A stretch of 64,000 bases of DNA from Phoronis australis (Eukaryota > Phoronida > Phoronidae): contig NMRA01000451.1 of NCBI GenBank assembly GCA_002633005.1, positions 228,892 through 292,891 of the forward strand, read 5' to 3'. Position numbers and translations under genes: made by a program. A model generated the notes under the pieces. The model saw only the letters and a list, made by a program, of their open reading frames with translations. It did no database searches and was not told where the DNA came from. Shown here one piece after another: positions 35,801-49,039 of this stretch (positions are counted from its first letter, which is position 1; each line of letters opens with the position of its first letter).

Positions 35801-38800
35801 AGACGGTAAGCGAGCGTCATTGCTGTACGATACTTTAATCAAAAGTTACTTACTACCTTGACACTGCGCATTATGCAAGTTCTTTCCGATCAATTGGTAG
35901 AGCGCTAAAACACCCGTCGAGCCAAATCAAAAGTATAATCAAATATGCGATGTAGCAAATGGTTTAATTTTATTCGCTCTCTCGGCACGCTAATGCGTTT
36001 TTAGATGACAGATTAACTACTAGCTGGTTACGTAACGAGCGAATTGTCACCACTTTCTGACTCAATGGCAAATAACAGCAAACTATCATTAGCTAGCCGA
36101 TTTATTTATTAGGCTTGTCAAAACTGGAAGGATGCATTATACGATTTAAAACATTACGCGTTTTGTCCTCTTATTTTGAGTCTTAAGAAGATCCAAAAAG
36201 GGGAATTTCAAAGGTTAAGTAAATTCCATATCTGCAGCGGGCTGCGGAGTCCTTCAGCTGCCGAATATCTTAGAGCTTGTACAAGGAATGCGTGGTGCAC
36301 AAGTAAAGATCAACGTGGAGCTTCAAGTAAAGGGCGCGAGTCGAAGTAGACAAACTTTGTTGCAAGTGGGCGTGTGCTTGAGTTTGTACCAGGTGAACCA
36401 GCTATATGTAAAACCATTTGTGAAAGTATCCGCTAGTGCTTGACAAGTTTTGGGCCAGATGTTGAGTTCTGCAGATCAACGAAGATGGATGGTGTAGGTG
36501 ACGGGGAAAGACTGTGGTTGTGCTGCGCGGATATTATAACATTACACAATGCACTACATAACTACCGTGCCAGTCATGATTTGAATATTCCCTTAAGCTC
36601 AGCATGTGACGTGAGGGAAATTTCTCTGGCCCTTGAAGGAATTAGCAGCCTAGACTAGGAATAGTTTCAAGTATTCATCTATGGTAAGCTTAGCAGGTGC
36701 TAAGAACAGACCGTCGAGGAATTAAAGAAGAACGGTAGTAAGACCACAGAATCAAGAAACCCTCATCTGTGGGTGGTTTCGTAGTTTGGCCAATCAGGAT
36801 TGGTTTATTTCTGGTAGTATATGGAGTAATGTGCTTTGGATCATTATACACATTTGCACTTATTAAACCCGTGTCAAATAAACACGTTTTTTCGCATGTT
36901 GACCGCACGTCCTCATTTAGCTCTAGACACCTTTCCGCCTCCCCCACTACAAATTCGTAGATCCGCCCTGCTTTCATCAGTATAGCACTCAAACTATTAA
37001 TTGATTGAAGTGGGGCAAATTGTCAGACAGACTTAGACTACACATCTCCGTGTAGCCTCGTTCCGGCCGCCAAGAGTCTAATGCCTTCCACCTACTCATA
37101 TGAAAGATTGAATAAAATCAATAACGTATCAAACAAATCACCCTTTGACTACTATGAACAACATAACGCCAGAACTGAACTCGGGGCTCACAGAACACGT
37201 GCAAATAGTCCTTCTTACAGCCAACCTTTCAGAAGAACCCCATAGTTATAGCAAACCCAAATGGCTGTAGCATCGACGACGGAAATTCGCCTCCTTTCAG
37301 TGTAAAAACAGAGAATCGGTTTCACTAGTACCTTTAGAAAATGTCTTCACCCAAGACATCGTGACATAACCTTACAAAAATTCAAGGCCGGAGCGAGTTT
37401 TTTGTAAAAACAGGTAAGTTCAGGTACAATTTATTCAGAATAGGGCCGTCCCAGATTACCCAGCGGCACTCGAATCTACACTCTTTCACAGTGCTACGAA
37501 AGGTAGAGCCACTTTGCAGTATAGGTGGCGCTGTGTCAGAGGGTACACCCGAATCTCGCTGTATTTACCCACAAGGCCGTAAACATCCTTCAGGCACATT
37601 TGCTGCCTCGTTTTCGTGCCACAAGTTATATGTTGTCTGATTCTTTACAGATTTTTCCCGGTTGCATTTTTCTATTCGCCCTTCCAATACCAACGAAGTA
37701 TTACGGCTGTGCTATGTACTGCAACACCGACGTGAAAAAAGTTTGATAAACTGGACACACACCCGTGGATGCGTGATCTGAAATTCTTTAATTGCCTTCC
37801 CGACATCAATGAGAGACACGAAAATGTGCCTGATTTCCAAAACTAGGACATGCGCTTTCTTAGGAGAGTTCTATCGCTGTGTAATCCGGGAAGGCCCTAT
37901 TAAGTTAAGGTTTTGTGGACCTTATCGTCAAGTCTTTGTATTTAGCCAAATTTCTGCAGAAATTAAACGTATTTTTGGAAAGTAAAAAGCCAGTAGTGAA
38001 GTAAATTTTTATCAATCTCCCTTTATCTGGGTCACGTCACCGTATCTTTTCGGTAAAATTTAGCAAAAAGGGAAGGCGCGTCGATGCGAAACAACTGTCC
38101 AATAATATGACCAAGTGTTTGTTTAATATCAGATGTTCAAAATGAAATCTGAAAACGCTGTTTTATAAATTAGTTTTCGTTTTATGCAACTTAGGAGCTT
38201 TCGTGAACACCGATTTTTACTAGCCTCTCATACAAAAGTCGGAGATTTCAATTCCCAGTAGTGTTTTGGAGAACCACGCATAAAGCATAGTCTCTGAAGA
38301 CTCCACTGAATCCAATCACCCGTGTTCTAAAATTGGCCAAATTTGGACAGTCTTCCGAGGTCTTAAATTCCAGGCACTCGATAAATGTCCTGAATTACAA
38401 CCAGCCTTCTCTGTTATAGATAATGACTCTGCCAAGATCACATTTTTACTAAATGGATGCCCTAATCTCTGTTGATATCTCAATGAGTTGATGTTTGGAC
38501 ATGTTTTCTGTTTTTTGTATAGTAGGTTTTATGATAGTAAAAAGTCTAATTCAATTTCCGTTGTTTAGCCCGATAAACTGGCTGCAGTGCACTTTTAAAG
38601 TGCGTGTATTCACTATGTTGAATAAGTATGTTAATTTTAATGCCTTCTGGCGATTTCTGAGTAACACATGTTTCGACGTATTCGATCAATTGTGCTTGAA
38701 TTTCCGTGGATCCGTTTGCCTGTTTTACCGAACACTGCGTTAAGAGGCAGTCTATATGAAAAACCAGTAGAATTTCAAAAATCAGTCAAAATTCAAAATA

Positions 38801-41457
38801 ATTTCATTTTTGTACGTGGATAAGTTTCCTAACAAAAATCTAAATGCCACATTTTGTGCACTCAATAGCCCCTAATTTCGACGCTGGAGCATTAGATCGC
38901 AGTTGGTCATATTAGCCCTCTCGAAAATTGTATGTTTTCAGCAACGAAAGTAAGTAAGTTACAAAATAAATTGAAAATTGTACTTTGGTGGCTGGAATAA
39001 CCAATGTATATTGTAAATAATTATTTGGCATTTACTGAAATTTGACGGGTTTGTGCTAGACAGGGGAGACAATCCATAGACCACTTTTCCTGGCTAATTT
39101 TAGTGACTGTTTTTGTGACCCTCTTACCGCCATATTGCACCTTGCAGCTTTACGTAACTTTTTGAACAAACAGCTAATGATTTAATCTTGATGATTAAGC
39201 AAAAAAATATCTTGCCTGTCCTTAACATAGTGAAAATTGTCTTGCAAAACTGTCTATACTGGAAATGATGAGCAGAGATTAGACTATTTGAACGAAAACT
39301 TGAACAAAATCTTTGCATTGAATTGTAATAAACATCAAGTCTAAGCTCTTTCAAATGAAACCAAGTTGTTTTCTGGGTGTAGGCCTATTGCGCGGTCAGT
39401 ATCAAAACTGAATCCGATGACCTTTGCCCACTGAGTCTGTTGACATTAGGTTTGAGGATATATAAGAACTTGTTCATGAAACTTTCTTGTTTTCTTCCAT
39501 TAACAGGTAAATTTAGACACTCTTTGGAATTTTTAAATGGAAATAAATACGTATGAATTTTGAACTTTTAAGAATTGTTCAGTGCGGAGCTAATTGATGA
39601 CACGCACCCCTCATGCATTGCAACTCGACGAAAGCAACACTATATGTCACAACATGACCCCTCTGTCTGTTCTCATGAAACATTGTCTTTATGTCCCTCA
39701 TGTATTTCAGTGCGCCCTGGGGGGCCCTCTGCTCGCTCTTACCAAACATTGCACTAGCTCTATGTTTCCCAGGTGTACATCTCTCCACACGTCTGATTGC
39801 ACCGTGCAGACCGACTTTGTTTACATAAATTAACGAGTCTATACATGTAGGATCATCGAAAATCAATGTGTTAAAATTGACACAGTGGACTGACTCCTGT
39901 CGAATGAATGCTCCATCTTATTAACCCTAGCTAGCTAACCGACATTGCATATTTATTTCATGCTATTAAATTGCATGCTCGTTATATGACACGTTAAATG
40001 CCTCATAAAAATGGAATACATTTTGAAATGGAACAATTTTTTCAAACCCATTTTTTCAGCTTGTTTCTTCAGTTGTCTCTGGCCACTCAACACGTGGCAG
40101 CATTTGATCGTTCTAAACTTGTAGGCAATTTGGCCTAAGAGCACGTTTTCCGGCGCAAGTGTTGCGCAACAGCTACACGGGACGGTGCAAGGTGGAAACG
40201 GTTTGCTCATGGCTACAAATCAAGTTGTTCTTGGCATAAGTTACAGTGTAAACGCAACAGAAACGAAGTGTGAACAAACGGGAAAGAAATCCTTGGTGTT
40301 AGGCAGGCCCATTGGCATTTAAACAAGTTAGTTTGAAGCCATGAGGCTTACGGCAGCGAACACGCGCCCACAGATACGATTTCTGCCTAATTAACAGGAT
40401 TTCATCTGCGACGTTGCTGTCATTTTTGAAATACATTCAGAGACAATTGGCGGCTTGTGAACACCCACCATCACAGATAACTTGGTGCCGACGTGTAAAC
40501 TAGATGTCAGAAAACAACACTTGTCACTTGAGCGCAGCAGTATTGAAAGCACTGGTCCAAAGCAATATACTCCTAGGCCAGAGTGCAATTAAACAACACC
40601 CTTACAAAAATAAAAGTCTGTGATATCCAAAATGCATCGATTTATCAATTAGCAAATCTTTTGCTCCAACGGTTCTCGAAGTATGCGCTTTCCGGTCAAG
40701 CTGAAGCATATTAACATCCCACAAGCTATCAGTGATGTCACTGGATGTTTACAAGCCGACAAACGTCCTAACATGGATTTGAAGAAACACAACAACGCCG
40801 TTGATGAGATCGCTCGAACTGTTGCACGGAAGCAACTTCTAACGGAGTATAAACGAGGCCTACGGCTGAGCTGGAATTTTTCCCACCTGGCCGGGTACCC
40901 ATGGAACTTGTAAGGGAACTTGATTTGTATCAGTATATCTTAATAATTTATTCATTCCGTCACCGTTGTAAAGTTTATGGAATCTCGTTTCCTTTTCCTC
41001 AATGTGGTTTGCTAAAAAGGATCATATAATGTGGTTTGCTAAAAAGGGTCATATAATGCTGACAATTCCAATAATATTAAATTTAATTGTTTGGTGACCT
41101 TAACCCGTTTACATAACACTAAACGGGGGCTTAAGTTCATTACAGATTGTTCCCGTTTCTCTTGTACACTGGGACTTCAGTCCAAATCACGTTCACAGGG
41201 AACATAGAGCATTGCTCACTGAAGTGAAACAACTTGCTGTATACTTGCTCCCGCGATACCAATTTTCCACAGCAATTTATGTCTTCACCTGCACCAAACC
41301 AACGATTTATTGGCATATCAATGTGGAAGAACAACGTGATATTATTTTTTTTTGTGAATTATTTACTTCATATTGAATTTCATTTCTTACAATGACACCA
41401 AGTTAATAAATAACATGAATTATTACCTGCGACCTGTTCGTCTGTGAGCTGCTCAGC
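32876..41457 (-). CDS. Calmodulin paralog 1, four intact EF-hands
   Basis: Exons 41457-41427, 34809-34666, 34029-33787 and 32913-32876 join in frame; only an initiating Met codon is missing upstream. With it the protein has 152 residues, against 149 for vertebrate calmodulin. Loops [36 protein letters not shown] and [12 protein letters not shown] are all canonical. The central linker ([11 protein letters not shown]) is typical. The C-terminus, [12 protein letters not shown], is three residues longer than the usual MMTAK end. Exon sizes 31 and 144 equal those of vertebrate calmodulin genes. Calmodulin is the general Ca sensor that binds amphipathic helices of kinases, channels and myosins. Substitutions such as Val for Ile in EQVA, Ala for Ser in EAFALF and Cys in the last helix mark it as a divergent paralog. 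Confidence 0.93.
34951..34968 (-). mobile_element. hAT-type terminal motif in calmodulin 1 intron
   Basis: The sequence cagtggccgatttagggg matches the inverse of the cctnnatccgccactg ends seen at four other places in this window. The other end of the element was not located, so only this terminus is annotated. Confidence 0.4.
38150..38340 (-). repeat. Dispersed repeat family R, copy 4 (inverted)
   Basis: Read on the minus strand it carries atgctttatgcgtggttctc, caaaacactactgggaattg and ttgcataaaacgaaaact, colinear with family R copies in neudesin introns and at 56650. Confidence 0.6.
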
Positions 41458-41679
41458 CTGAAAAGATGGAAAAACAACTGTTAAAATTCCTGACCTACAT
41501 TTTGATAACTTTCGACAAACTTCATTCATTTCTGGCCTGTGGGCGTTGCGTGGCTTCAGCTAGGGAATCTTTTATTTTACAAATAAATCTTGTTAACAAG
41601 GATATTTGCTTTTATACAAAGTGCAGTAACAGTAAATTAGACATCCAGTGTACAAGTTCTCGAAAATCTAAATTCTACT

Positions 41680-42775
41680 TGCCCACTCTAGCGATACGGT
41701 TGTAAGCTCACACTCAAAACATACAGTTGAAGGCCTTCCCTAGTGATGCAGTTGTAGGATTACTCCAGTGATACAATTGAAGACTTTCCCTAGTGATGCA
41801 GGTGTAGGCTTACTCCAGTGATACAATTGAAGGCCTTCCCTAGTGAAACAGGTGTAGGCCCATCCTAGTGATACAGTTGCAGGCCTTCCCTAGTGATAAA
41901 GGTTTAGGCTCACTCTAGTGATACAGTTGTAGGCTCACTCCAGTGATACAGTTGCAGGCCCACTCTATATATAATGATACTTTTGTAAGCCCACACTCAA
42001 AGAATACAGTTGCAGGGCTTCCCTAGTGATACAGTTGTAATCCCACTCTAGTAATACTGTTGTAAGCCCACCCCAGTGATACAGTTGTAGGTCCCTTCTA
42101 GTGATCAGTTGTAAGCCCTCTCTACTGATACAGCTGTAACCCCTCTCTGTTGATACAGTTGTGGGCCAACTCTAGTGATACAGGTGTAGACGCACACTAG
42201 TGATACTGTTGTAAGCCCACTCTAGTGACACAGTTGCAGGCCCACTCTACTAGTAACTAGTGATGCAGCTGCATGTAGACCCACTCGAGCGATATAGTTG
42301 TTGGCCCTCTCTAGTGATACAGTTGTAGCTCCATTCTGGTGATACAGTTGTAGACCCACTCTAGTGATGCAGATGTAAGCCCACTATTAGTCATACAGTT
42401 GCAAGTCTACTCTAGCGATAGAGTTGTAGACCCATTCTAGTGATACAGTTGTAAGCCCACTCTAGTGATACAGTTGTAGACCCACTCTGGTGATACAGTT
42501 GTAGGCCCACACTAGTAATGGCAGTTGTAAGCCCACTCTAGTGAGACAGTTGTAAGCCCAATCTATTGAAACAGTTGTAAGCCCACTCTCGTAATTCGAT
42601 CAGTTGTAGACACCCACTCAATAGTGATACAGTTGGAGGCCCACTCTAGTAATTCAGTTGTAGACCCACTCTAGTGATTCAGTTGTTGGCCCACTCTAGT
42701 GATACGCTTGTAGACCCACTTTACTGATACAGTTGTAAGCCCACTCTAGAGATCCAGTGTTAAACCCACTATTAG
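41680..42775. repeat. Minisatellite, ~25-bp unit, more than 40 copies
   Basis: Tandem units of the form agtgatacagttgt + (a/g)(a/g)gcccactct run for about 1.1 kb. Units vary in a few bases, and small insertions appear, for example near 42245 and 42520. It lies just upstream of the first identified exon of calmodulin paralog 1, probably inside its first intron. Confidence 0.95.
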
Positions 42776-43805
42776 GCTTAATCATTTCTTAGTTTCAAAG
42801 CATCAGGGTCAAACCTGGTCACTGTTGCTTCGTGGTTCTACTGCCCATCCCTAAATAATCGTCACAGCACCATCCACCTACGTTAACATAGCACATCAAG
42901 CTTTACGAAACCATGATCACTTTACTGTTTTCCTACATTCCTACATTTGTTGTGCTGTTGTTACTGTAATAAATGTAATTGATATTATTGCGGGTCACTT
43001 AGTGTTATGGCAAAGTAGCGTCATCGTTGTCGGGTTTTAGCCTATAAGCGCGTTCCCGCTCATTCTCTGAAACATTACCTGCACTTTTTCACTGCAGACA
43101 TCTGTATCTAAAATCAATGATTTCCTTTGTTAAATAGCGTGTGGTGGTCGTGTTTATATGTGACATCGATAAATAATGTACAATTTTGGTTCGAAAGCTC
43201 GGTTGTCACCGTTAAAGTATCCGTTGTTGGACAATGCTAGTGTAAATCTTTCATGACGCATAAAGGTAATGCGAATCTAACTAAGTTAGTGAAGCAAATT
43301 AGATTAACGAACACGTCAACATATACTTACTCTACGTCTCCCTATACATAAATATCCTTTGAAGCAGAATCAAAAGTTCGTTTCTACGAATAAATTTGAA
43401 CTACAAATCCGTCGTCCTTTAGTTGCATCGTGGGCTTCGTTTAAAACGAACATTCTAGAACATCATAATTATCAGTAAAACTGAACATGCAGTGTCCACC
43501 CATTAACACAAATTTCACTTCCTCTGTCGAAAAACACGCAAAGCGTTGCCCTGACCATTACGGCTTTGCGAGCTCAACTCAGGACAATTATTATGTTAGT
43601 AGCGATACTACTAATGGCAGATTTCCCGCGAATTAACCTACTAAGTTACGATATCTTAACATACTTTGTCAAATCGTTTAAACCGAGTATCCCTAGTATT
43701 GCTTGGTTTTCTATATTCCAGTTTCATTTCATAGGCATACTGAATAACATGATACGAGCCGACAGATCAGTGGCCTACAGCGCTGAGATAAAACTGATTA
43801 CCTAC

Positions 43806-43808
43806 CAT
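43806..43808 (-). other. Candidate single-codon first exon of calmodulin paralog 1
   Basis: The minus strand reads ATG followed by GTAGGTAA, the best ATG-plus-donor in phase 0 upstream of the 31-base exon. Calmodulin genes commonly split the ATG from the rest of the coding region. This would make intron 1 about 2.3 kb, with the minisatellite inside. Only the motif supports it. Confidence 0.35.
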
Positions 43809-43809
43809 C

Positions 43810-46800
43810 TCCTTTGCCGCAGCTATCGAATGTTACATGTGCATTAAGTGACGGCTGAACCTCTTGGGTTAGATATCGACTGGTTTATAATAGATCAATT
43901 ATTGTTTCTAATACTTCAATAATACATTAAATCATTACGTGAAGTCAAACTAGTCGACACGTGTGAAACGTTCAAGCAATTAAATATATTAATGCTATTT
44001 GTCTTTGGTGGCTATAATGAGCCAGCGTATTGATGTGAATATATCTCAATTACGACCTCACATGTACCTGGACACTTTCACTCCTTGGTGAGACATCGAT
44101 TGATGGTGGACCTGGGATTTCATTGGGAGTTTATCGTTAACTTTGTAGGCAAGAGATTGCTGTGGGAATGTTTAAAGCTGACAGGGATCTCTGGTCATAA
44201 ACGAATACCGAGTGAATTTAAAGTGACCTCTGCATGACGTTGTTGTTTTTAAAAGCAAACCATCGTTTGTGTCAAAAAGGATTTAAAATTAATAGAAAAA
44301 TATATCAGTTTTGTTGGTCATCCTCGCGACTCATTTAGCAACGCTTAAACTAGTATGTGCTTAAAAGCAGATTTCCCGATATTTTAGATATCTATCACAA
44401 GATAATGAATGTACTTTACGTCCTACTGAATTTCCTAATTTAAATTTGTTTTGGTTTAGTCATAGTGCAATATTCTAAACATTTCGTACCCTGCAATCGT
44501 TTTAGAGGATGGTGAAACCATTGAGAACCAGCTTAATACCTCATCAGATCTTGGACCCCCTATTCACAGCCACATTCGCCCACCTATTCCCAGTTCCTCT
44601 CCCGAGTCGTCGGAACAAACTGCACAGTTCTTCCCCTCGAGTCTTCACCAATTTCGCACACAGCAATGGTTGGAAGGGCAATTAACCCAGCCGTTACGTT
44701 CGACCATGACGTTGCAAACTAGCTTATTATGAGGCATTTGCTCCCGAACGTAAAGTCTACATTCGTGTTATGATAGGTAGGCCAGGGCCCACCGCTGGCT
44801 ACCTTACATAACGCTACCTGCTCATATCTCGTCGTATGATTTATAGGTGGCGCTGTTGTCACGAACCCGCAGTCGAGGCTCTGAGCGAAATGTTTGGAAT
44901 TTTGTGGATACATTTGGTACGTTATTTGGAGAATCTTTTAAGTGTTTCGTTATTGATAAAAAGAATGTATGTATGCGAGAGGGCACAGCTAAAAATTCCG
45001 CAATTCTTGGGTTCGTGTTGATAAATTTCCGTAAAATTACCCAAAAGACTGGCATGAATGGGGCTCAGCCACTTCCAGTGTAGACTTGCCTGTCGTGACT
45101 TAATATTATTTGCAGTGTATACTTCCTGTTGCTGATTAGCACGTGTATACTGACTGGACAATAATCGCTCCTTCTTGGTCCGCAACGGCGTTCTCTTAAG
45201 CATCAAGCTTGTCTTATACACAGGCAATTTTGGTTCACTTTAATATGACCACAATGACGTTTATGTTAATTCGTATAAACCATGATTTCATACGAATGGT
45301 TGATAAGAGCCGTTTTGAGCAATGATAAATGATCAAAAGAGATTTTTTCTGTGATGACGCTATGACTGATAATCATTTAAAGAGGCATGGAACGCGAAAA
45401 CTGGTAAAAATACCTTTTAAATAGATTGTGACGAATCTACTTTTTGGGGATGCCAGATTCACTATTTATGAAACACGGACGAAATATAAACATTTTCATC
45501 CGAATACAGTTTCAAATTCTCCGCTTCCAATAATTTATAATATTATACATTATGCGCGCATACGCTCAAAGTAGTCGAACTGACTGCGGCTTGAAATCGC
45601 AAGTCTTTGTTAAGATCAAATAAAAAATATAATTTCAGGAGGTCTGCGCATGTGGGCCCATTGTACTGATCACCTAAAACCATTTTGTGCTTTATTAATA
45701 TATAGTTTAGGTCAAAGGTCAAAGGCGCTACTTCTATTTCAAACCATACCAAATAAGGAGACGTGAGAGAAGCGACGTGACAAGTACTTGACACACCGTT
45801 TTTTTTTGAAACTTGAAACCAAGGGAAAAATACTTTGACATCAACAGAAATTCAAAACCTTTACGAGCAAACCGTAAAAATACCTGGTGAACAGTTTGAC
45901 TTGTTTCAGAGGCACAGAACTACAGTGAATAATGTAATTTGCTCTGTTTTTTGCGTTCCAAGCCTCTTTAAACGAAGACTCTTCGACGCAAGAGTCCCGC
46001 GAGTGTCTTGTGTCTAACGAACACAAATAAGGGCGCTGCGAAAGAGTGCAGTTTTGGCTCGTGTAAATTCTAATATTATCGTACTTGTGTGCAAAAGTTG
46101 TGAGCGAATTGACCACTCGGGTAAACACCTTTTCTCACCATCTCAAAATTACCCTTTTTATAAGTGCCGAGCTAACTAGTCACGCGCAACGATAATTAGG
46201 TCAAACGGAACGAACTTAGCGGCATTTAATCTTGCTATTAAAGCAATCAATGAACTGTCCTTGATTTTTTCATGTATAAAATTTCCCCATTTTAGGAACG
46301 CTAACTCATCGATCGTATTAAAAACCAAAGTAAATGGCTCCACTTTGAAACAACGTTTTTCAAAAATGGCGCTGAATTTTGCTTTCAACCCCACCACCTG
46401 AGTATTTCAAAATCGCCAATAAACCTGCTTTTCGTCGCAGAAACTAAATTGTGATTTGGAGCATTTACTACTATGAAATTGGCCTCAAATTGTTCCTAAC
46501 CCAGATGGGAAGTGATTTTTGGTCCTGCAAAGAACTGACAGTTCATGGTCAGTGAATAAGATGACACGCCGTCAACTTTGTACAGACTGACCCAGAAATC
46601 CCCACTCAGGAAACATTTCAAGAGTTCCTACAATGGATGTTTGCACTTTTTGAGGTTTTAGACTGTGTATAAAAATTTTATAACGCAAAATCTAAATAAA
46701 CAAGCACTTATTTTGGGAATTAACTATGAATTCTATAGAAAAATTAATGATTTTCTGGTTTCCCGCCACGTGATGTCATTAGTGGAAGACGTTGATCAGT

Positions 46801-49035
46801 TGAAAGTATTTATACAATGGCGGATTTTGTAAGTTACGAAGACTTAGAGAACGATCTTGACGAGTAATATGAAGACAGGTATAAAGATGGGGGTGAAGAC
46901 GACACTCAGGTGGTAGGCAAAACAAGTAATGAGTTAGACCTCGCCATATCGGCAAACGTTGCGTGTTTGAGGCCGTACGAACTCGACTCTCCAGCACCGG
47001 CGTCTTCGGCGACTGAAGCCGTGTCGGAGCCTACTCAGTCTGCGGACAGTTCTGATCTCAGAATGGTAATTAAAGCTTTTTATTGAATCACCATTTAATT
47101 TCCTGGCCACTTAAGTGTCGTGTAATGTGCGTCTCGAACTGTCAATCTAACTGAGGCTTTTACCCTGACTGTCAAAGCCTAGTCGCGAATAGCGGACACT
47201 GATTTCATTGTTTCAAATGCCGAGTGCGTTTGTTAGGAACGATCATGTCTAATTATACACGTAGTGATGCTAACTGGATTTTATTTTTGAGAAATGACAC
47301 TCATTTCTGTCTTGTCTGTTCCAAAATTATGAAAGCTTTGTACAGTTGTGATTCGTCGATTATTTCAGTCCGCTGCCCGACTCCAGCCCCTGTGCTGGCT
47401 GCGGTCGTGACCTCAAACCATGCATGGCTTCTGTGTCCTATTTTCTACTATTAGCGGACATTTACGTATATGTAGATAGCATGCATTCCCACAAAATCCT
47501 GACTAAAAATATACTGATGGAAACTTACTGCAATCACATTCATTATCTCAGTCGCATTTTGATGCTCAATGAAGCTCATACTCTATATGTGTGTGTACTT
47601 TTCCAGCAATGCTACAACACAATATACTTTTTTCTCCATCAAATGCACTTACACGTTGGAGAAACCTTCATCAAATCTCCCTTTCTGAGACGGATCGAAG
47701 CACGATTCTTCAAAATCGGCACAGCGTGACCCCTGAACTGACGACTTGCTCCACCGTGTACTGCCATACCCGTGTCCGACGCACGAACCTGTGTCATTTC
47801 TGGGCGATTTTAGGGTCTTTTGGAAACCCAAAAACTGAAATATTGTCATAATACTATCAGCCGAACTCAATTTTCGAGAACTGCGGCTCACGGCTGGCTT
47901 AGAACAACACAAAGATGAGGATCGCATTCACTAATGATGTCACACAAAAATTTTAATTTTTTAATTTTTGCTTTTATTTCTTGATTAAATGTACCGTACA
48001 TGTGGCACAGGTTGAAGAAGAAATAATACCAAAATTGTTAGTAACTAAATTCAAGCATTTATGACCTTAGTGTGGAGGGTTGAATGCCATTCTGATAACG
48101 GTATAGTAGGTAGTCTAAATTCATTTATGTTATCCGGGTTACAGAAACGGATTCTTTTTCTCTCTTCAAATCTTAGTAAGGAATGAATGGGAGAGAAGCC
48201 AATACCTAATAACACAACGAATGTATAGTCATACAGGTTGTTTCGTGGCTATCTATTCAGTAATAAAGTGATCAATGGTAATGTACTGTGTCTTACATGT
48301 GCAGATAGTTGTTTGATTGACTTTCAAGGTTATAGTAATTTTCACGGGCAAGACGTGTTGAAGACTTGTTAGCTATCTTACACGACGGCTTAAAATCAGT
48401 CCAAAACGATTATTCTCCCTGAGAATGTCACACGCTACCTTCACGTAGCCGTACAAAAAAAACATTGAATGTTAGCCAGCAGTATAGCAAGCTCTTCTCC
48501 GCCATCTCAATGACGCTACACTCACTGATCCCAACTCGCCGCCATAGTTCAACATGAGAAAAGTGGACACAGGGAAATTAATATATATAAGTGTTTTTAG
48601 ATGATGTCATTAAAAAATGCCAAAATGAACCCAACTGTTGTTTTTAAAAGCGCCACCTTCCGTCACAAAAATGATTCAGACCACTTTCCGCTCTGAAATT
48701 AGTATCAAACACTGATATGTAATCAATATAAAAAGATGTCATTTCTGCGGTTGGGAAGAAATGACCCAGACTTTACTAGATGACTTGACCCGGCGGGTCA
48801 TTTTAGTCGTTAAACATGGTCTTAAGGAATGACCAACTGTCAATTCATCATAAGTCCAATAATCTCTTGCCATATGACTAAGAAATAAGTTGAGGCCAAT
48901 TTCATAGCGATAGCTGGTTTAAATCAAAATTTACTTTCATTGCCTTTTCAGTTAAGTGAGATTTGACACTTATATTTGAGCCAAATTCAAACAATCCCAT
49001 ATTGTATGTCCGTTGCCATCTGGCAAACGTTCCTG
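43810..49035. other. Intergenic region between the calmodulin paralogs, distal part
   Basis: No intact gene was recognised. The only coding-like piece is the broken exon at 46817-47065. A 73-codon open frame on the minus strand (46397-46176) has a protein-like composition but no recognisable family or splice context. Confidence 0.5.
46817..47065 (+). pseudogene. Broken first-exon-like fragment, possibly transposon-derived
   Basis: A frame of 83 codons runs from an ATG (MADFVSYEDLENDLDE) to a GT donor (atg|gtaatt) and is broken by one TAA at codon 17. Acidic residues precede CLRPYELDSPAP and then a Ser/Ala/Glu-rich tail. An acidic leader followed by a xYxFEP-like motif is typical of repetitive P2X-receptor-tail-like transposon genes in marine invertebrates. 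That link is inference from memory of the pattern. An upstream tatttatac and an E-box (ccacgtg) could be a relic promoter. Confidence 0.35.
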
Positions 49036-49039
49036 TTAA

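Larger units (their letters stand above)
34810..41426. other. 6.6-kb intron of calmodulin paralog 1
   Basis: It separates the 31-base exon from the 144-base exon. No embedded gene was recognised on either strand. Contents: hAT-type termini at 34951-34968 and 36955-36970, an inverted copy of dispersed repeat R at 38150-38340, and a 27-bp tandem duplication near 41001-41058 (tgtggtttgctaaaaagg twice). Confidence 0.6.

Noticed and set aside
39579-39866. Overlapping 79-95-codon frames on both strands
   Set aside because: They overlap each other on opposite strands, with no motif and no exon context.
41680-42775. CRISPR-like array
   Set aside because: The units are contiguous with no unique spacers, in an animal genome; this is a minisatellite.
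46176-46397. 73-codon minus-strand frame with protein-like composition
   Set aside because: No family match by eye and no flanking exon or regulatory support.
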